Counted from the stretch's first letter, positions 1 to 9,100 are shown. The stretch is DNA of 22,875 nucleotides from CAZMCT01 sp964564785 (GCA_964564785.1 CAZMCT010000062.1:1-22875); one strand, 5' to 3'. Notes: generated by a model from the letters alone, not told the origin. A program made the numbers and translations.

Positions 1-20
1 CGGGCCGGTCGCCCGGCCCG
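1..20. terminator. Perfect GC hairpin at the window edge
   Basis: An 8-bp perfect inverted repeat (CGGGCCGG at 1-8 and CCGGCCCG at 13-20) encloses a TCGC tetraloop. No T-run follows on the plus strand, so it is not a canonical intrinsic terminator. It may be a 3' stem-loop of a gene lying to the left of the window. The gene it would belong to is not visible. Confidence 0.3.
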
Positions 21-142
21 CCCCGCACGCCCGACCCGCCGCGGCGACGCATCATCACCTGAGACGGAATCCGGTCACGCTGCGCCTCGACGCGTCACGC
101 CCTTATCGGACCGCGACGCCGACCCTCGCACTCCATCCAATG

Positions 143-179
143 CTGCCACGTGTCACAGCCGATGTTGAACAGGTGGCAG
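143..179. promoter_or_regulatory. Nested inverted repeats upstream of the chemotaxis cluster
   Basis: The 222 bases before the first gene hold no supported ORF. Within them CTGCCAC (143-149) and GTGGCAG (173-179) form a perfect 7-bp inverted repeat. Inside it lies a TGTTGAACA palindrome (163-171). A near-palindrome with a CACGTG core, TGCCACGTGTCA (144-155), overlaps the left arm. The position, 44 to 80 bases before the first start codon, suits an operator or a leader hairpin. No convincing -35/-10 pair or sigma-54 site was found. The regulatory role is inferred from symmetry and position only. Confidence 0.3.
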
Positions 180-222
180 TGCGCCGGCGCGGACGCGCTG
201 CCCACGCTTTGGGAGTTGCGAC

Positions 223-1731
223 GTGGATCATCAGCCTTCATCCGCCCGCCACCTGCGGGTGGTCCTTTCCGAGGACCGCTTCCGGGCCTGGCTCGAAGGC
301 GGCGGCCACGCCGCTCCACCTTCCTCGGATGAGATTATCGCGTGTGCCCAGGCGGCCGGCGTGGCGCTGACGGACGAGCTCCGACAGCGTGCCGCCGAGC
401 TGGCCCGCGGCTGGACAGCCTCGGGCCCGCCGGGCGGTTTCGACGAAGCCGGCCGCGTCCTGTTGGCCGAGGGCCATCGACCGGTTGAAGCTGAGGATGG
501 TGCGTTCGAATGGGCCCCGCCGTTCGCGGAATGCCTCGCCCGGCCCACGGATGGCCGCCCGGTCGACCATTTCGCGCTGCCCACCGTCATCACCGTCGAG
601 GCCGGCACCGTCATCGGCCGCGTGCGGCCGCCGCGTCCCGGATCGCCGGGGATGGATGTGACCGGTGAGTCGCGCCGACCGCGCCGATCCGAAGGCAGAC
701 CGCTGAGGCTCATGGCGGGGGTGCGGCAGCGTGAGGGCTCGGATGAGCTGCTGGCGGAGACCGCCGGCCGGGTCTTCGTCGAGGGCGGGAAGGTTCGGGT
801 CAGCGAAGTGCTGGAGATTCCGGGGGACGTGGACTTGGCCAGCGGGAGCGTCGATGCGTGCGTGGACGTGCACGTCCGCGGGGCGGTGCGTGAGAAGTTC
901 AAGGTTCGCACGACCGGCGCGTTGCTCGTGGACCAGGTGATCGAGGCGGCGGACGTGGAAGCGGGGGGGGACGTGCTGGTCGGGGGAGGGATTTTCGGGC
1001 AGAACCGCAACGGGCGGTTGCGGGCGGGCGGGAATCTCTCGACTCACCTGATCAACGAAGCGATCGTGACGGTTGGCGGCGATCTGCGCGTCAACAAGGA
1101 AATCATCAACAGCGAGGTGTGCGTCGCGGGGCGGCTGCTCGCGGAGCGCGGCACGATCATCGGCGGTTCGGTCACCGCCCGCGCCGGCCAGCACGTTCGC
1201 ATCCTGGGGAGTGAAGCGTTCGTCCCGACGCAGGTGGCGGCCGGTCCGGATGTGAACGAACTGCGGCGGGCGCGGCGCATGGAGCGCGAAGCCCGCGAGA
1301 TCGACAAGGCCGCGGTGCAGCTCCGTGCCACCGTGCAGCCGCTGATGGCCAACATCAAGCGGCTCATGCCGGCGCAACGCGAGCGGGCCACCGAGCTGCT
1401 GGCTCGGGCCGACGAGCTGGCGGCCCGGGTGACTGCGCTCGAGCAGCAGGCGGACACCATCCGTCGGGCCGCGACCCCCAGTGCCCCGCCGGCCATCCTC
1501 GTCGGGGAGGCGCTCTACCCGGGCGTGAGGCTGCTTCTCGGTTGGCGCGAGACACGCATTTCGCGCCTGCTTCACGGCCCCTTGCGAATCGAGCTCTCCA
1601 AGACCGACGACGGTCTCCAGATCGTCGCCCGCAACGAACGCACCGGCTCCAGCATCGTGCTGCCCGGAACCGATGTGGACCTGGACGCCCCGCCCAACGA
1701 GGCGGCCCCGGCGCCCGCTGGCAACGAGTAG
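223..1731 (+). CDS. FapA/DUF342 domain protein
   Basis: This 502-residue protein belongs to the DUF342 (FapA, 'flagellar assembly protein A') family. The family signature is seen at about residues 128-148, where a GxVIGRxxPPxPGxPGxDVTGE-like stretch occurs. Residues 195-330 form a Gly/Val-rich series of short beta repeats (a predicted parallel beta-helix). Residues 345-415 form a charged helical, probably coiled-coil, segment, and a short beta tail follows. No signal peptide or membrane segment is visible, so it is probably cytoplasmic. The start is GTG at 223, chosen because GGGAG lies 7 nt upstream. The gene heads a tight cluster with cheX, cheR and cheB, which points to chemotaxis, motility or surface signalling. 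The molecular role of DUF342 proteins is poorly defined, and I do not claim a specific one. The family call is firm; the function is not. Confidence 0.85.
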   Translation: MDHQPSSARHLRVVLSEDRFRAWLEGGGHAAPPSSDEIIACAQAAGVALTDELRQRAAELARGWTASGPPGGFDEAGRVLLAEGHRPVEAEDGAFEWAPPFAECLARPTDGRPVDHFALPTVITVEAGTVIGRVRPPRPGSPGMDVTGESRRPRRSEGRPLRLMAGVRQREGSDELLAETAGRVFVEGGKVRVSEVLEIPGDVDLASGSVDACVDVHVRGAVREKFKVRTTGALLVDQVIEAADVEAGGDVLVGGGIFGQNRNGRLRAGGNLSTHLINEAIVTVGGDLRVNKEIINSEVCVAGRLLAERGTIIGGSVTARAGQHVRILGSEAFVPTQVAAGPDVNELRRARRMEREAREIDKAAVQLRATVQPLMANIKRLMPAQRERATELLARADELAARVTALEQQADTIRRAATPSAPPAILVGEALYPGVRLLLGWRETRISRLLHGPLRIELSKTDDGLQIVARNERTGSSIVLPGTDVDLDAPPNEAAPAPAGNE

Positions 1732-1736
1732 AACCC

Positions 1737-2210
1737 ATGACCTCACACGTGGCACACAACGTTCCCGACCTCGGCACCGTCGTCATCGACGTGTTGGGCG
1801 ACCTCGCCTTTATGGTCACCGACGACGACCGGCCGGAGGTCCCTCCCGGAACCGTCGGCATGCAGGCTGAGATCTTCTACCGCGGCCCGCTCCAGGGCCG
1901 GCTGCGTTGCTGGACCACACGGACGTTCGCCGCCCGGCTGGCCGCCAATCTACTCGGCATCGAACCCACGCAGGCCGAGGCCGAGGTGGCGGCCGAGGAC
2001 GCCGTCCGCGAACTCGCGAACGTCCTCTGCGGTCAGCTCGTGACCACCTGGTACGGCAAGGACGCGGTCTTCAAACTCTCGATTCCCGCCGTCCGTGAGT
2101 GCCTGGTCGACCCCGCCGCGCTCGCGGCCGACCCGCCCCACGGCTGTCGCGTGTCGATCGAGGGCGAGCCGCTGCTGTGCATTCACGAACGCGAGCCGGA
2201 TCCGACATAG
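1737..2210 (+). CDS. cheX: CheX-like chemotaxis phosphatase
   Basis: The product (157 residues) resembles CheX of the CheC/CheX/FliY phosphatase family, which dephosphorylates response regulators such as CheY-P. The diagnostic ExxN pair is visible in RELANVLCG, giving Glu92 and Asn95, the residues that in this family position the attacking water. CheX has one such motif and CheC two; only one is seen here, and the length suits CheX. The ATG at 1737 lies 5 bases after the fapA-type stop and matches where homology begins; the frame stays open further upstream but only inside the preceding gene. The substrate is not in the window: no CheY is encoded here, so a distant CheY or the CheB receiver downstream are both possible. 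The call rests on the motif, the length and the chemotaxis neighbours. Confidence 0.78.
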   Translation: MTSHVAHNVPDLGTVVIDVLGDLAFMVTDDDRPEVPPGTVGMQAEIFYRGPLQGRLRCWTTRTFAARLAANLLGIEPTQAEAEVAAEDAVRELANVLCGQLVTTWYGKDAVFKLSIPAVRECLVDPAALAADPPHGCRVSIEGEPLLCIHEREPDPT

Positions 2211-2219
2211 GGGTGGCCC

Positions 2220-3068
2220 ATGCTCAGCGCGGTGGAACGCGACCTGACCGAAGAGGAGTATCGGCTCTTCCGCCGACTGGTCTACGAAAAGACCGGCATC
2301 AACCTCGGCGAGCAGAAACAGCAACTCGTCCGGGCCCGGCTCGGCAAGCGGCTGCGCAACGGAAACTTCCGCTCGTACCGGGCGTACTACGAATACGTGC
2401 GCTCCGACCCGACCGGCGCCGAGCTCAGTGCCCTGATCGACGCGATTGCCACCAATACGACGCACCTGTTCCGCGAGCGCCAGCACTTCGAGTTCCTGGC
2501 CCGCACGCTCCGCGAGCGGCTCGCGGACAAACGCTGGTGCAACGCCAATCGTCCGCTGCGGGTTTGGTCGGCCGGCTGCTCCACGGGCGACGAGCCCTAT
2601 TCCATCGCCATGACGCTGGACGACACGCTCGGCGGCAGCGACCTGGACTGGAAGTTGCTGGCAACCGATATCTCGACCCGCGTGCTCGAGCGCGCCCGAG
2701 CCGGGATGTACGAGATCCAGCGGCTCGGAACCGTCCCCGCGCCCTACCGCCATCGCTACTTCATTCGCCCGGTCGGCGCTGCTCCCCACATGCTCCAGGT
2801 CGACCCTCGGCTGCAACAAAAGATCACTTTCGCTTCATTCAACCTGATGACCGAGTCGTTCCCGTTCCGCCACGGTTTTCATTACATCTTTTGCCGCAAC
2901 GTCATGATCTACTTCGATCGCCCGACACAGGAAGCCCTCGTGGGGCGCTTCGCCAAGCAACTTCGACCCGGCGGCTACCTGCTCATCGGCCACTCGGAGA
3001 GCCTGAACGGACTCCAGCACCCGCTTCAGTACGTGCAGCCCACCGTGTATCGCCGAAACGGCGGCTAG
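2220..3068 (+). CDS. cheR: CheR chemoreceptor glutamate methyltransferase
   Basis: CheR transfers a methyl group from S-adenosylmethionine to glutamates on chemoreceptors, opposing CheB. The 282-residue length is typical. Residues 1-75 form the all-helical N-terminal domain, including the conserved YEKTGINLGEQKQQLVRARL region. TNTTHLFRE (79-87) is the family's T-x-x-T-x-F-F-R-E-like motif. VWSAGCSTGDEPYSIAM (115-131) is the SAM-binding loop, and FCRNVMIYFD (224-233) is the second conserved motif. The C-terminus GGYLLIGHSESL is also characteristic. No TPR or other extension is present. The start at ATG 2220 follows an AGGGG site and lies 9 bases after cheX. The cheR-cheB order supports a methylation-based adaptation unit. 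No receptor lies in the window, so its target must be encoded elsewhere. Confidence 0.95.
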   Translation: MLSAVERDLTEEEYRLFRRLVYEKTGINLGEQKQQLVRARLGKRLRNGNFRSYRAYYEYVRSDPTGAELSALIDAIATNTTHLFRERQHFEFLARTLRERLADKRWCNANRPLRVWSAGCSTGDEPYSIAMTLDDTLGGSDLDWKLLATDISTRVLERARAGMYEIQRLGTVPAPYRHRYFIRPVGAAPHMLQVDPRLQQKITFASFNLMTESFPFRHGFHYIFCRNVMIYFDRPTQEALVGRFAKQLRPGGYLLIGHSESLNGLQHPLQYVQPTVYRRNGG

Positions 3069-3100
3069 GCCGCCGACGTCCTCCGGCATCAGGAGCGGAC

Positions 3101-4192
3101 GTGAATCCGGAACGGCCCATCCGCGTGCTGGTGATCGACAATGACCCACTCTTCGGGCCGCAGCTCGCCGCCGCGCTCAACCGCTGCCCGGACCTGCTCG
3201 CCGCCCACACCACCAGCGACCTGCCCCGCGTTCGTGAGCAGCTTCTGGCCCTCCATCCCGCCGTCATCGTGCTGGACCTCGTCCGCCGCGGGGCCGGCGC
3301 GCTCGATCTGCTCGACCAGCTCCGCACACACTATCCCGTACCGGTGCTGGCGCTCGCTGACGACGCCCCGGCCGGCGCCGCCCGCGGCTTGCAGGCCGTT
3401 CAGCGCGGCGCGCTCGAGGTCCTGCGAAAGCCTCGCTCGCACCGGCTGGCCGACGTCCTGGCATTCGCCCATGATCTCGCCTCCAGGCTGCCGGGCGTGG
3501 TCGCGCTCGCCCGCCCCGTGCCGGGCGCACCGCCGCTCGCCGAGCCGCCGTCCGCGTTCCGGTCCACCGGACTGGCGCCGGAGCGTTACCTGGTCGCGAT
3601 CGGCGCCTCCACCGGCGGCACGCGGGCCATCGAGGAGCTGCTCGAGCGCGTCCCGGCCGATTTTCCCCCCATCGTCATCGTGCAGCACATGCCTGCCGGC
3701 TTCACCAACTCGTTCGCACAGCGTCTCAACCGCCTCGCCCGGATTGCGGTGAGCGAAGCGCGCGACGACGAACCGCTCGTGCCCGGCCGGGCGCTGATCG
3801 CCCGCGGCGACACCCACCTGGTGGTCCGCCGCTGCGGCGGCTGGCGGGCGGCGTACACGCATCAGACGCTGGTGAACCACCATTGCCCGAGCGTGGACAT
3901 CCTGTTTGACTCCGTCGCCGGCAGCGTCGGTACGCACGCCGTCGGGGTGCTCCTGACCGGCATGGGGGCCGACGGCGCTCAGGGCCTGCTTCACATCCGT
4001 CAGGCGGGCGGCTTGACCATCACCCAGGATCGGCAGTCCAGCGTCGTCTACGGCATGCCCAAAGTCGCCGTCCAGCTCGGGGCCGCCGACCACAGCGCCC
4101 CCCCGCACGAGATCCCCGATTTGATCATGCGGCTCCTGCCGTCGCACGCGTCCGCCGGCCAACGTTTGCAGACCGGCCGCTCCCACGGCTAG
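3101..4192 (+). CDS. cheB: CheB protein-glutamate methylesterase
   Basis: CheB removes methyl groups from (and deamidates) chemoreceptors. An N-terminal receiver domain (about 5-125) is joined by a Pro-rich linker (about 137-158) to a methylesterase domain (162-350). The catalytic triad is visible: Ser170 in AIGASTGG, His196 in VQHMP, Asp291 in TGMGADG. In the receiver, the phospho-acceptor Asp59 (VIVLDL) and Lys110 (LRKP) are present. The usual Ser/Thr after the fourth strand is Ala86 (PVLALADD), and the acidic pair reads Asp13-Asn14, so phosphorylation switching may be altered. The GTG start at 3101 is chosen because AGGAG lies 5 nt upstream and the receiver begins at once; the frame is open further upstream but only inside cheR. 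Product 363 residues, close to typical CheB. Confidence 0.94.
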   Translation: MNPERPIRVLVIDNDPLFGPQLAAALNRCPDLLAAHTTSDLPRVREQLLALHPAVIVLDLVRRGAGALDLLDQLRTHYPVPVLALADDAPAGAARGLQAVQRGALEVLRKPRSHRLADVLAFAHDLASRLPGVVALARPVPGAPPLAEPPSAFRSTGLAPERYLVAIGASTGGTRAIEELLERVPADFPPIVIVQHMPAGFTNSFAQRLNRLARIAVSEARDDEPLVPGRALIARGDTHLVVRRCGGWRAAYTHQTLVNHHCPSVDILFDSVAGSVGTHAVGVLLTGMGADGAQGLLHIRQAGGLTITQDRQSSVVYGMPKVAVQLGAADHSAPPHEIPDLIMRLLPSHASAGQRLQTGRSHG

Positions 4193-4195
4193 AAT
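4166..4195 (+). promoter_or_regulatory. Putative sigma-70-type promoter before the histidine kinase
   Basis: TTGCAG (4166-4171), an 18-nt spacer and TAGAAT (4190-4195) match a vegetative promoter reasonably well (-10 five of six). The -10 overlaps the cheB stop codon and lies about 50 bases before the kinase start. It could give the kinase expression independent of the upstream cluster. It is predicted from sequence only. Confidence 0.4.
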
Positions 4196-4245
4196 GCGTC
4201 CCGCGACCAGGGTTGGGCGTTCGGGACCGTCGCAGAGAGGACCGC

Positions 4246-5061
4246 ATGTCCGATGGCTTCCTGTCCCCCGTTCCGCCCGCCCACCCGGTTCCCGGAATGC
4301 CCATGGAGTCTGCCGAACAGTTGCGGGCCGCCTTGCAAGACCTCCAGAACGAGCTGGTCGCCTGTCAGCGCCTCGCGCTGCTCGGCAGCATGTCCGCCAT
4401 CCTTGCCCACGAGTTCAACAACCTGCTCACGCCCATCATCGCCCGGGCCGAGGCCGCCCTGCTCGGAAACGACGTCTCCTTCATGCGCAAAACGCTTGAG
4501 CGCACGCTGACCCAGTCGCAGCGCGCCATGCGGCTGACCCGCTTGCTGCTGGACCTGGCTCACGACGACGCCCGCCCCGCCGGCGATTGTGCGCTGGCCC
4601 CCGCCGTCCGCGAGGCGCTCGACACGCTGATGCGGCCGCTCGAGAAAGATGGGATCGAGCTGCGGTTCGACGTGCCCGAGGAGCTGCGGGTCCGCGCTCA
4701 GCCCGACCTGCTGTGTCAGCTCCTGCTCAACCTGCTGCTCAACGCCCGCCGAGCCATGCAGGGCCGGTCCGGCATCCTCACCATCTCGGCCCGGCCGGAC
4801 GGCGACCACGTCCGGATCGAGATTCGCGACACCGGCACCGGCATCGCGCCGGAAATCCTTGGCGGGGTCATCAACCCCTTCCTGGCCGCCGACCCCCAGA
4901 CCCGGCCCCAGGACTGGCAGCAGGTCGGCCTCGGCCTCAGCGTCTGCCGCATCATCGCCCACCACCACGGCGCCACGCTCGAAGGGCTGCGCAACACCGA
5001 GGGCGGCTGCACCTTCCGCCTGCGCTGGCCCGTGGGGACCGCCGCCCAGACCAACTGCTGA
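4246..5061 (+). CDS. Soluble HisKA-type sensor histidine kinase
   Basis: The product (271 residues) is a minimal histidine kinase. The H-box is AHEFNNLLTPI with phospho-acceptor His55. The dimerisation helices run from about 22 to 108. The N-box LLLNLLLNARRAM (159-171), the G1 box DTGTGI (195-200) and the G2 box GLGLSV (228-233) define the HATPase domain. There is no membrane segment and no PAS or GAF domain. The roughly 35-residue N-terminus before the coiled helix is Pro-rich and probably disordered, so sensing would need a partner. The start is ATG 4246, with GAGAGG 5 nt upstream; an in-frame upstream start at 4213 lacks such a site. It follows cheB with a 53-bp gap that holds a putative promoter. 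It is not CheA: no Hpt, P2 or CheW-like domain is present. Candidate partners include the CheB receiver. The 3' end is only 3 bases from the convergent gpsA stop. Confidence 0.88.
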   Translation: MSDGFLSPVPPAHPVPGMPMESAEQLRAALQDLQNELVACQRLALLGSMSAILAHEFNNLLTPIIARAEAALLGNDVSFMRKTLERTLTQSQRAMRLTRLLLDLAHDDARPAGDCALAPAVREALDTLMRPLEKDGIELRFDVPEELRVRAQPDLLCQLLLNLLLNARRAMQGRSGILTISARPDGDHVRIEIRDTGTGIAPEILGGVINPFLAADPQTRPQDWQQVGLGLSVCRIIAHHHGATLEGLRNTEGGCTFRLRWPVGTAAQTNC

Positions 5062-5064
5062 TGC

Positions 5065-6066
5065 TCAGCCGGGTTGCTCCGGCTTCGGCGGGCGGCGCAT
5101 CAGCTCGGTAATCGCTTGCAGCGGCGGCTTGCCCTCGAACAACACGTCGTACACCGCCCGCGTGATCGGCATGTCCACCCCGTGCCGGGCCGCCAAGTCC
5201 AGAACGGCCCGCGTCGTCGGAATCCCCTCGATCACTGCGGTGCTCTCCGCCACGACCTGCTCTACGGCCACCCCCCGCCCGATCCGTTCGCCCGCGCTGC
5301 GGTTCCGCCCGTACGGCGACACGCTCGTCGTGATCAGGTCGCCCACCCCCGCCAACCCCGCGAAGGTCTCCGGCCGCGCCCCCAGCGCCACGCCCAGCCG
5401 TGTGATCTCAACCAGCCCACGCGTCACCAGCGCCGCCTTCGCGTTGTCGCCCGCGTGCAGCCCGTCCAGGATGCCGGCCGCGATCGCAATCACGTTCTTC
5501 AGCGCACCCGCCAGCTCGACCCCGATGACGTCGGTGGACGTGTACACCCGGAACCACGACGTGCCCAGCGCCTGCTGAATCTGTTCGGCCACGGCTCCAT
5601 CTTCGCACGCTACGACCACCGTCGCCGGTAGGCAGCGCGCCAATTCGCGGGCGATGTTCGGTCCGCTGATGACCGCGATCGGGCTGCTCGGCACGAACTC
5701 GCGGATGATCTCGCTCGGGCGGGCGCGCGTCGCGATCTCCAGCCCTTTCGTCACGCTCCCCAGCGGCACGCCCGCCGCGACACGCCGCCCGTACTGCCGC
5801 CACGCCGCGCGCAGGTACTGGCACGGCACGGCCGAGATGACCAGCTCCGGCCGGCGAAACGCGGCCGCGACGTCGTTGGTCGGCGTGATCCGCTCGGACA
5901 GCCGCAAGCCGGGCAGGTAGCGGCGATTCTCGCGGTCGCCGAACACCTCGTGCACCGGCTCCTCCGCGCGCGCCAGCAGCATGACCTGTGCGCCGTTTGT
6001 CGCCAGTAGCTCGGCGCACATCGTCCCCATCGCGCCGATGCCGACGACCGTCGCTTGCTCGATCAT
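5065..6066 (-). CDS. gpsA: Glycerol-3-phosphate dehydrogenase [NAD(P)+]
   Basis: GpsA reduces dihydroxyacetone phosphate to sn-glycerol-3-phosphate, the backbone for phospholipid synthesis, in the cytoplasm. The product (333 residues) has the usual length. The nucleotide-binding loop is GIGAMG (9-14; commonly GxGxWG or GxGxMG). Further landmarks are SVTKGLE with Lys107, ISGPNIARE (133-141), ELAGALKNVIAIAAGI with the catalytic Lys190, GVGDLITT (240-247), and the RNR of YGRNRSAG (252-259). ATG 6066 is chosen because GGAGG lies 5 nt upstream and the Rossmann fold starts directly; an in-frame start at 6111 would add 15 residues before it. It follows addA in the same direction but has its own candidate extended -10 promoter. 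Functionally it pairs with the acyltransferase fusion at the right end of the window. Confidence 0.96.
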   Translation of the reverse strand: MIEQATVVGIGAMGTMCAELLATNGAQVMLLARAEEPVHEVFGDRENRRYLPGLRLSERITPTNDVAAAFRRPELVISAVPCQYLRAAWRQYGRRVAAGVPLGSVTKGLEIATRARPSEIIREFVPSSPIAVISGPNIARELARCLPATVVVACEDGAVAEQIQQALGTSWFRVYTSTDVIGVELAGALKNVIAIAAGILDGLHAGDNAKAALVTRGLVEITRLGVALGARPETFAGLAGVGDLITTSVSPYGRNRSAGERIGRGVAVEQVVAESTAVIEGIPTTRAVLDLAARHGVDMPITRAVYDVLFEGKPPLQAITELMRRPPKPEQPG

Positions 6067-6091
6067 GAGCGCCTCCGTGCCGAGTACGGGC

Positions 6092-6100
6092 ATTCTATCA
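6092..6100 (-). promoter_or_regulatory. Extended -10 promoter candidate for gpsA
   Basis: On the minus strand TGATAGAAT reads as an extended -10 (TGn followed by TAGAAT). Its TGA is also the stop codon of addA. No good -35 is seen, as expected for extended -10 promoters. Initiation near 6085 would give a leader of about 20 nt containing the GGAGG ribosome site of gpsA. Confidence 0.4.
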
Positions 6101-9100
6101 CGCGACAACACGGCGGTCGGGCGCGGGCAGCAATTCGTCCGCGGTCACCGGGACCGCTGCCACGCTTTCGATCCGCCGCGCGCTCAGCAGCGCCAGCACG
6201 CACCGGTGGACCGGGCGATCGAAGATCGCGCCCGCGGCCTGCGCGTAGACCCGCACCTGCAAGCCGTAGCCCGCCAGCCGGGCCGCCCAGTCGTCGGCGT
6301 CGCGCGGCCGATCGGTCTTGTAATCCACGATCACCAGCCCCGCCGGCGTATCGACCAGCGCGTCGATGATGCCGCGCACGACTACGCGCTCGCCGCCCGC
6401 GCCCAGCGGCAGCCCGTACACAAATGGTACCTCGCGCCGCACGTCGCGCGCCGACTCCGCGAGCAGCCGGCCCTCGGGTTCGCCGAACAGCCACGCCACG
6501 TCGTCGACCGGCACCAGCTCCGCCTGCTCCGGCAGGAGCCGCCCGGCCGCCACCTGCGCCGCCACCTGCCGCCGCACCGCCGCCGCATCCCCCAGCACGC
6601 TGAGGTCGGCGCACTCCAGGAATCGATGACACGCCGTCCCGATCTCGTTGCCCTCCGCGCAGGCGCCCACACCGAGCCGCGGCCGGCGCAGCGCCAGCCG
6701 GCCCTGGTCCATCGCCCGCGGCTGCTCCGCGGCCCACTCGCGCGTCACCCGTTCCTTCGCTGCACTGACCGACAGCAGCCCGGGCAGATCCTGCGCGGCA
6801 CGGCCACGATTCGCCGCCAGCAGCGCGCGGCCCCGCGCGACCCACGCCTCCTCTCCGTCCGCCTCCGCGGGCGGGCGCAGCGGCGCGACTTGGACCACCG
6901 CCGCGGGCTCGGGCACTGCGATCGTCGTCGGTTCGTGCACCGTGACCGCCAGCCATCTCGATCGCGCGTCAATGTCGCCCAGCTCGCCCGCCGCCGCCAT
7001 GAGCACCCATTCCAGCCGGCTGGCTGCACTCAGCCGCGCCAGCAACGGCGGCTCCCGGCCGCCGTACTGCTCGCACTGCGCCGCCCACGTCCCCGGCGGC
7101 GCGTGCCCCACGATGAAGAGCTGCTCGCGGGCCCGTGTGGCCGCGACGTACAGGAGCCGCAGTTCCTCTTCCAAATCGCGCTGCACCGTTCGCTGCCCGA
7201 GCACGTGGTAGCGCGCCCCCTTCAGTCGCCGCCGCGTCGGGTAATCGCGGAAGGCCAAGCTCGCCCCCAGCGCCTCGTCGCACCGCAGTGACGCGGTCTT
7301 GCTCTGCCGATTCCACGGGCTCCCCGCGCCCAGCAGAAACACCACCGGAAACTCGAGCCCCTTCGCCGCGTGGATCGTCAGAATCCGCACCACGTCCTCG
7401 TCGCCCGTCGCCAGCGCCCCGGGATCGACCTCCTCGGCCTCCATCCGCCGCAGATACTCCACAAACTCGGCCACGCCCCCGTGCTGCGCCGCCGCGAACG
7501 AATCCGCCAGCGACACCAGCGACCGCAACTGCGCCACCCGCTGCGGCCCGTCCTTCAGGCCGGCCGAAAAGTGCTCGAGCGCTCCGTCCCGCAGAATGCG
7601 CCGCACGACGGCCGGCAGCTCCTCCTCGCGCGCGGCCGTCGCCCAGCCCGCAAGCTGCTCGAGCGCCGCATCGAGTCGGGCGGCTAGCGCCGGGTCGGGC
7701 CGCGCGGCGCAGTACCGCCGGACAGCCTCGAAAAAGTCGGCCGGGGGATCGAGGGCGGGCGGAAGCGCGGAGCTGAGCGAAGCCCTCGCGCCCGATTCCT
7801 CCCCCGGCGCCTCAATCGCCGCGCCCTCGATCCCCGCCCGGATCTCCCACAGCTCCGCGGCCGTCAGCCCCACCAGCGGCCCGCGCAGGTACGCCGCCAG
7901 CGGCACGTCCTGCCGCCGGTTCACCAGCAGTTCGAGCACACAACGAACGTCGCCGACCTCGAGCGAGTCCAGCAACGCCTCGCGCCCGCTCGTCACGCAC
8001 GGAATTCCGCACGCCCGCAGCACCCGCGCCACATGTCCCACCCGATGCCGCGCCGACCGCAGCAGGATCACCATGTCCGCCAGCCGCAGCGGCCGCAGCA
8101 ACGGCCGCTGGTCCGGCCCCCGGTCCGCCACGCGCGCCCCGGCCGCGAGCAGCGCCTGCATTCGCTCGGCGGCAAGCGCAGCTTCTCGCTCGATCCGGTC
8201 GATTTCGAGCGCTTCGCTGTCCGAGTCGGACCCTCCGCGTTCGGCCTCGATGACGTGCACGGCCAGCCGCGGGCCGGGAAGCGTCGGGTTGGGCAGCTCG
8301 TCGGCGGCCCGGCCGGCCCGCAGGCGCTCTTCCGGGCCGTATGACGTTCCGCCGAGCGCGGGGTCGAAAAGTCGTGCGAAGATGCGGTTCAGGCCCTCCA
8401 GCAGCTCGCCGTGGCTGCGGAAGTTGTCGGACAGGAACTCGACCCGTCCCTCGGCTCGGCCTGCGCGGAACGCGGCCGCCAGCTCGGCGAACAGCCGCGG
8501 CTCGGCCTCGCGGAAGCCGTAGATGCTCTGCTTCAGGTCGCCGACCATGAAGCGGTTCGTGCGGCCCGGCGCATCACGCGTTACCAGCCGCAGAATCTCG
8601 ACCTGGATCGGGCTCGTGTCCTGGTACTCGTCGACCAAGATATGTTCGTACCGCTGCTGGAGCTGCCGCGCCACCGCCGTCGGACGGCGACCGGCGTCAC
8701 CCTCGGGCTCCCCCAGCACATCGAGCGCCATCCGCAAAATGTCGCCGAACTCGTAGGCCGCCTGACGGCTCTTGGCTTCGCTCAGCATCCGGTGGTATTC
8801 GGCCTCGAGCTCCAGCAGCGTGCCGAGCCACTGCTGCACGAGCCCGGCGTGCTCGAGCATCGCAGACACCCCGTCGGCCGACCAAGCTTCCTGAAGCCGC
8901 TCCTCCAACCAGCGCTTGCGGATTGAGCCGATCACCGCCGGCTCGCCCCCCGCGTTGCGGCCGGGCTTCGCAAGCTTGAACGCGCCCAGCTCCCGCACCA
9001 CGTCGAGCAGCCGTCCCGGATCTCGCAGTCGCTCCGCCCAGTCACTCAGCGCCGCCGCATACCCCATCAGCGCCGCCGCGCCCCCATCCGGCAGTGCTGC

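Noticed and set aside
172..190. Possible sigma-54 promoter (TGGCAG...) ahead of the chemotaxis cluster
   Set aside because: The downstream TTGC-type element is missing at the required spacing.
238..1755. 505-codon minus-strand frame opposite the DUF342 gene
   Set aside because: No motifs; the plus-strand frame has the DUF342 signature, a ribosome site and neighbours in the same direction.
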